Below, in pieces: positions 4,517 to 6,669 of a stretch of DNA of 6,669 nt. Source of the stretch: Burkholderiales bacterium (lineage in GTDB: Bacteria; Pseudomonadota; Gammaproteobacteria; Burkholderiales; SG8-39). Position numbers and translations under genes: made by a program. The stretch covers positions 1 to 6,669 of the forward strand of contig JAQSVY010000087.1 in the NCBI GenBank assembly GCA_029266935.1, written 5' to 3'. Position 1 is the stretch's first letter, and each line of letters begins with the position of its first letter. The notes under the pieces are model-generated. The model ran no database searches, was not told the DNA's origin, and saw only the letters and a program-made list of their open reading frames with translations.

Positions 4517-6651
4517 GCGTGGAATTTCTCGACCGTGCGCAGCACGCCCTGCGGCGCATGCGCCCTCTTCCAAGCGCCGGCGGCGTACTTGTTCGCCTCG
4601 GCGAGCGTGGGGTAGATATGGATCGTGCCGAGGATCTTGTTCATGCCCAGGCCGTGGCGCATCGCCGTGACGAACTCGGCGATCAGGTCCCCGGCATGCT
4701 CGCCGACGATGGTCGCGCCGAGTATGCGGTCGCTGCCCGGCGCGGTGAGCACCTTCACCATGCCCTGCGCGGTGCCGTCGGCGATGGCGCGGTCGAGCTC
4801 GTCGATGCCGTACACCGTGACTTCGTGCTGCACGTTTCGGTCCTTCGCCTCGCTCTCGCTCAGCCCCACGCGCGCCACCTCGGGATCGGTGAAGGTCGCC
4901 CAGGGGATGACCGAATAGTCGGCGCGGAACCTGCGCAGCGGCGCGAACAGCGCGTTGACCGCCGCGTACCAGGCCTGGTGCGAGGCGGTATGCGTGAACT
5001 GGAAGGGCCCGGCCACGTCGCCGCAGGCGTAGATGTTGGGAAAGATCGTCTGAAGGTATTCGTTGGTGTCGATGGTGCGCGCGCGCGTGGTCGGGATGCC
5101 AAGCTCCTCCAGCCCGTAGCCCTTGGTGCGCGCCACGCGCCCGACGGCGCACAGCACCTGGTCGAAGGCGACCTCTACCTTGTTGCCCGCATGTGAGGCA
5201 AGCAACACCTTCCCCCCGGCGTCGAGTCTGAATTCCTCGGCCTTGTGGCCCACGAGCACCTCGATGCCCTCGGCCTCGAAGCGCTCGCGCAGCATCTGCG
5301 ACACCTCGGGGTCCTCGCGCGGCAGCAGGCGCGGCAGCATCTCCACCTGCGCGACCTTCGACCCCAGGCGTTGAAAGGCCTGTGCGAGCTCGCAGCCGAT
5401 CGGCCCGCCACCGAGCACCAGCAGCCGCCGCGGCAGCTCCCGCAGATCCCAAAGCGTTTCCGAGGTCAGGCAACCGACCTTGTCGATGCCGGGGATCGGC
5501 GGCACAAAAGGCTCGGCGCCCGCGGCGATGACGATGGCGCGCGTGGTCAGCGTCCTGGTTCGCTGCCCGGTGGCGACGACCTCGACGGTCCAAGGCGAGG
5601 TGATCTTGGCGTCACCCTTGATGCACTCGACGCCCAGCCCGGCGTAGCGCTCGGCGGAGTCGTGGGGCTCGATCGCCTTCACGATGCGCTGCACGCGGGC
5701 CATCACCTCGGCGAAATCGACCTCCGCCGAGGCGCGCTTGATGCCGTAGGCCTGCGCGCTGCGAATCTGCGCGAGCACGCGCGCGGTCTTGATGAGCGCC
5801 TTGGAAGGCACGCACCCGGTGTTCAGGCAGTCGCCGCCCATCCGGTGCTTCTCCACCAGCGTCACCCTGGCCTTGACCGCGGCGGCGATGTAGGCGCTGA
5901 CGAGGCCTGCCGAGCCGGCGCCGATGACCACGAGATTGCGCTCGAAGCGGCGCGGGCGCGTCCAGCGCGCGTACACGCGCCTTGCCTTCACCGCGTCGAC
6001 CGCTTTCCTGGCGAGCAGGGGAAACACACCAAGCAGCAGGAAAGCCCCGATCAGCCCCGGCGAGAGGATGCCTTGGGGCGAATCGATCTGGGCGAGCTGC
6101 CCGCCGGCATTCACGTAGACGATGGTGCCGGCGAGCATGCCGAGCTGGCTCACCCAGTAGAAGGTCCAGACGCGGATCGGCACCAGGCCCATGGCAAGGT
6201 TGATGGCAAAGAATGGCACCGCCGGAATGAGCCGCAGCGTGAAAAGATAGAACCCGCCGTCCCTCGCGAAGCCTTCGTTGACCGCTCGCAGCTGCTGCCC
6301 ATAGCGCCCCTGCACCCAATCGCGCAGCAAGAAGCGCGAGGCGAGAAAGGCGAGGGTCGCGCCGATCGAGGAGGCGAAAGAAACGATGAGCGTTCCCCAG
6401 GCGAGGCCGAAGACCGCGCCGCCCAGCAGCGTCATGACCGCCGCACCGGGAAGGGACAGCCCGGTGATGGCCACGTAGGCGCCGAAGTAGGCGAGCGCCG
6501 TCTGCAAGGGATGCGCCGCAAAGTAGGCCTGCAGGCTCGCCTGCTGGGCCTTTACATTCTCGAACGTGACGACGCGATGGCCGCCGAGCGCGAAGAACGC
6601 CGCGATCAGGAGCGCAACCGCGGCGAGCACGGCGGCGCGGCGGCGGTTCAT
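4501..6651 (-). CDS. fusion of a VTT (TVP38/TMEM64) membrane domain with a class I pyridine nucleotide-disulfide oxidoreductase
   Basis: This 716-residue protein joins two known families. Residues 1-218 are a VTT/DedA-like membrane domain: a helix at 7-24, LSLPGAAVMTLLGGAVFG (65-82), a long hydrophobic stretch to about 109 ending in FLASRFLLRD, FTLRLIPAVPFFAINLAMG (137-155), and helices near 162-182 and 199-215. Residues 236-716 are a flavoprotein of the lipoamide dehydrogenase / mercuric reductase group: FAD motif GAGSAG (244-249), redox disulfide GGDCLNTGCVPSK with Cys275 and Cys280, second nucleotide motif GGGPIG (414-419), FAD-binding YACGDVAG (541-548), and a dimerisation domain with HIYPTLAE (678-685). 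The position of the catalytic His of lipoamide dehydrogenase is Tyr680, as in MerA, but the vicinal C-terminal cysteines of MerA are absent; the substrate is therefore unknown. ATG 6651 is chosen for homology; it has no clear Shine-Dalgarno and may be coupled to an upstream gene. Automatic labels such as mercuric reductase or dihydrolipoamide dehydrogenase would overstate what is known. Confidence 0.93.
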   Translation of the reverse strand: MNRRRAAVLAAVALLIAAFFALGGHRVVTFENVKAQQASLQAYFAAHPLQTALAYFGAYVAITGLSLPGAAVMTLLGGAVFGLAWGTLIVSFASSIGATLAFLASRFLLRDWVQGRYGQQLRAVNEGFARDGGFYLFTLRLIPAVPFFAINLAMGLVPIRVWTFYWVSQLGMLAGTIVYVNAGGQLAQIDSPQGILSPGLIGAFLLLGVFPLLARKAVDAVKARRVYARWTRPRRFERNLVVIGAGSAGLVSAYIAAAVKARVTLVEKHRMGGDCLNTGCVPSKALIKTARVLAQIRSAQAYGIKRASAEVDFAEVMARVQRIVKAIEPHDSAERYAGLGVECIKGDAKITSPWTVEVVATGQRTRTLTTRAIVIAAGAEPFVPPIPGIDKVGCLTSETLWDLRELPRRLLVLGGGPIGCELAQAFQRLGSKVAQVEMLPRLLPREDPEVSQMLRERFEAEGIEVLVGHKAEEFRLDAGGKVLLASHAGNKVEVAFDQVLCAVGRVARTKGYGLEELGIPTTRARTIDTNEYLQTIFPNIYACGDVAGPFQFTHTASHQAWYAAVNALFAPLRRFRADYSVIPWATFTDPEVARVGLSESEAKDRNVQHEVTVYGIDELDRAIADGTAQGMVKVLTAPGSDRILGATIVGEHAGDLIAEFVTAMRHGLGMNKILGTIHIYPTLAEANKYAAGAWKRAHAPQGVLRTVEKFHAWMRG

Positions 6652-6669
6652 GTCATGCGAGCGCCCCCG
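6648..6669 (-). CDS. possible C-terminal tail of the next upstream operon gene (partial)
   Basis: On the minus strand the last bases read G-G-A-R-M-T and then TGA (6650-6648), which overlaps the ATG of the flavoprotein gene by four bases (ATGA). The same arrangement joins the two glycosyltransferase genes, so an upstream gene in the same operon is plausible. Six codons cannot be identified. Confidence 0.25.

Larger units (their letters stand above)
2485..6651 (-). other. probable four-gene operon (VTT-flavoprotein, DUF547, GT2, DUF2064)
   Basis: All four genes are on one strand, and every junction overlaps: by 16, 40 and 4 bases in transcription order. Three of the four starts lack an obvious Shine-Dalgarno and two are non-ATG (GTG, TTG), which fits translational coupling on one transcript. 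No internal promoter or terminator was seen. The promoter must lie beyond the right edge. Confidence 0.75.

Noticed and set aside
4378..5196. A 272-codon open frame on the plus strand
   Set aside because: It is antisense to the end of the flavoprotein gene and the start of DUF547, and shows no recognisable motif.
3722..5593. A single 623-residue open frame on the minus strand covering the DUF547 gene and much of the flavoprotein gene
   Set aside because: Only the last 264 codons have family signatures. The upstream part is arginine/glycine/alanine-rich out-of-frame shadow of the flavoprotein, and a signal peptide begins at GTG 4516.
4501..6651. Annotation of the flavoprotein as mercuric reductase (merA)
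   Set aside because: There is no C-terminal vicinal Cys-Cys, no N-terminal heavy-metal-associated domain, and no mer genes nearby; the VTT fusion is foreign to MerA.

Overview
This is a high-GC window with dense, overlapping genes. The protein families point to a Proteobacterium, most likely a betaproteobacterium (Burkholderiales or a relative): a tripartite tricarboxylate transporter (TctA/TctB) of the type expanded there, and a VTT-FAD oxidoreductase / DUF547 / two-glycosyltransferase cassette. The assignment is inferred from family resemblance and base composition; the window contains no rRNA or other taxonomic marker.

Left part (34-1879, minus strand): tctB followed 3 bases later by tctA, the small and large membrane subunits of a TTT carboxylate transporter. 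The tctB reading frame is intact. tctA is broken: its N-terminal half (233 codons from 1417) and its C-terminal half (to 34) lie in different frames, and roughly 40-45 codons that should join them, including the second LPG-type glycine motif, are missing at about 715-722. No tctC binding-protein gene is present. Middle (1917-2534, plus strand): a small SGNH/GDSL hydrolase with a lipoprotein-type signal. It starts only 37 bases from tctB, in the opposite direction, and its end overlaps the next gene tail to tail by 50 bases.

Right part (2485-6651, minus strand): four genes that overlap one another and probably form one operon entering from the right edge. In transcription order they are a 716-residue fusion of a VTT (TVP38/TMEM64/DedA-like) membrane domain to a class I pyridine nucleotide-disulfide oxidoreductase, a secreted DUF547 protein, a GT2 glycosyltransferase of the TIGR04283 type, and a GT-A nucleotidyl/glycosyltransferase of the TIGR04282 (DUF2064) type. 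The last two families are named after arsenosugar biosynthesis clusters, but no arsenite methyltransferase or radical-SAM ArsS gene is visible here. The right edge cuts off an upstream gene that may end in an ATGA overlap with the fusion gene.

The cassette reads as one functional unit: a membrane-anchored dithiol flavoenzyme, an exported protein with two conserved cysteines, and two sugar-handling enzymes. What it makes or handles cannot be read from this window. The broken TTT permease and the hydrolase look like a separate, unrelated block. No gene-free stretch is longer than about 40 bases, and I saw no tRNA, rRNA, insertion sequence or CRISPR array.
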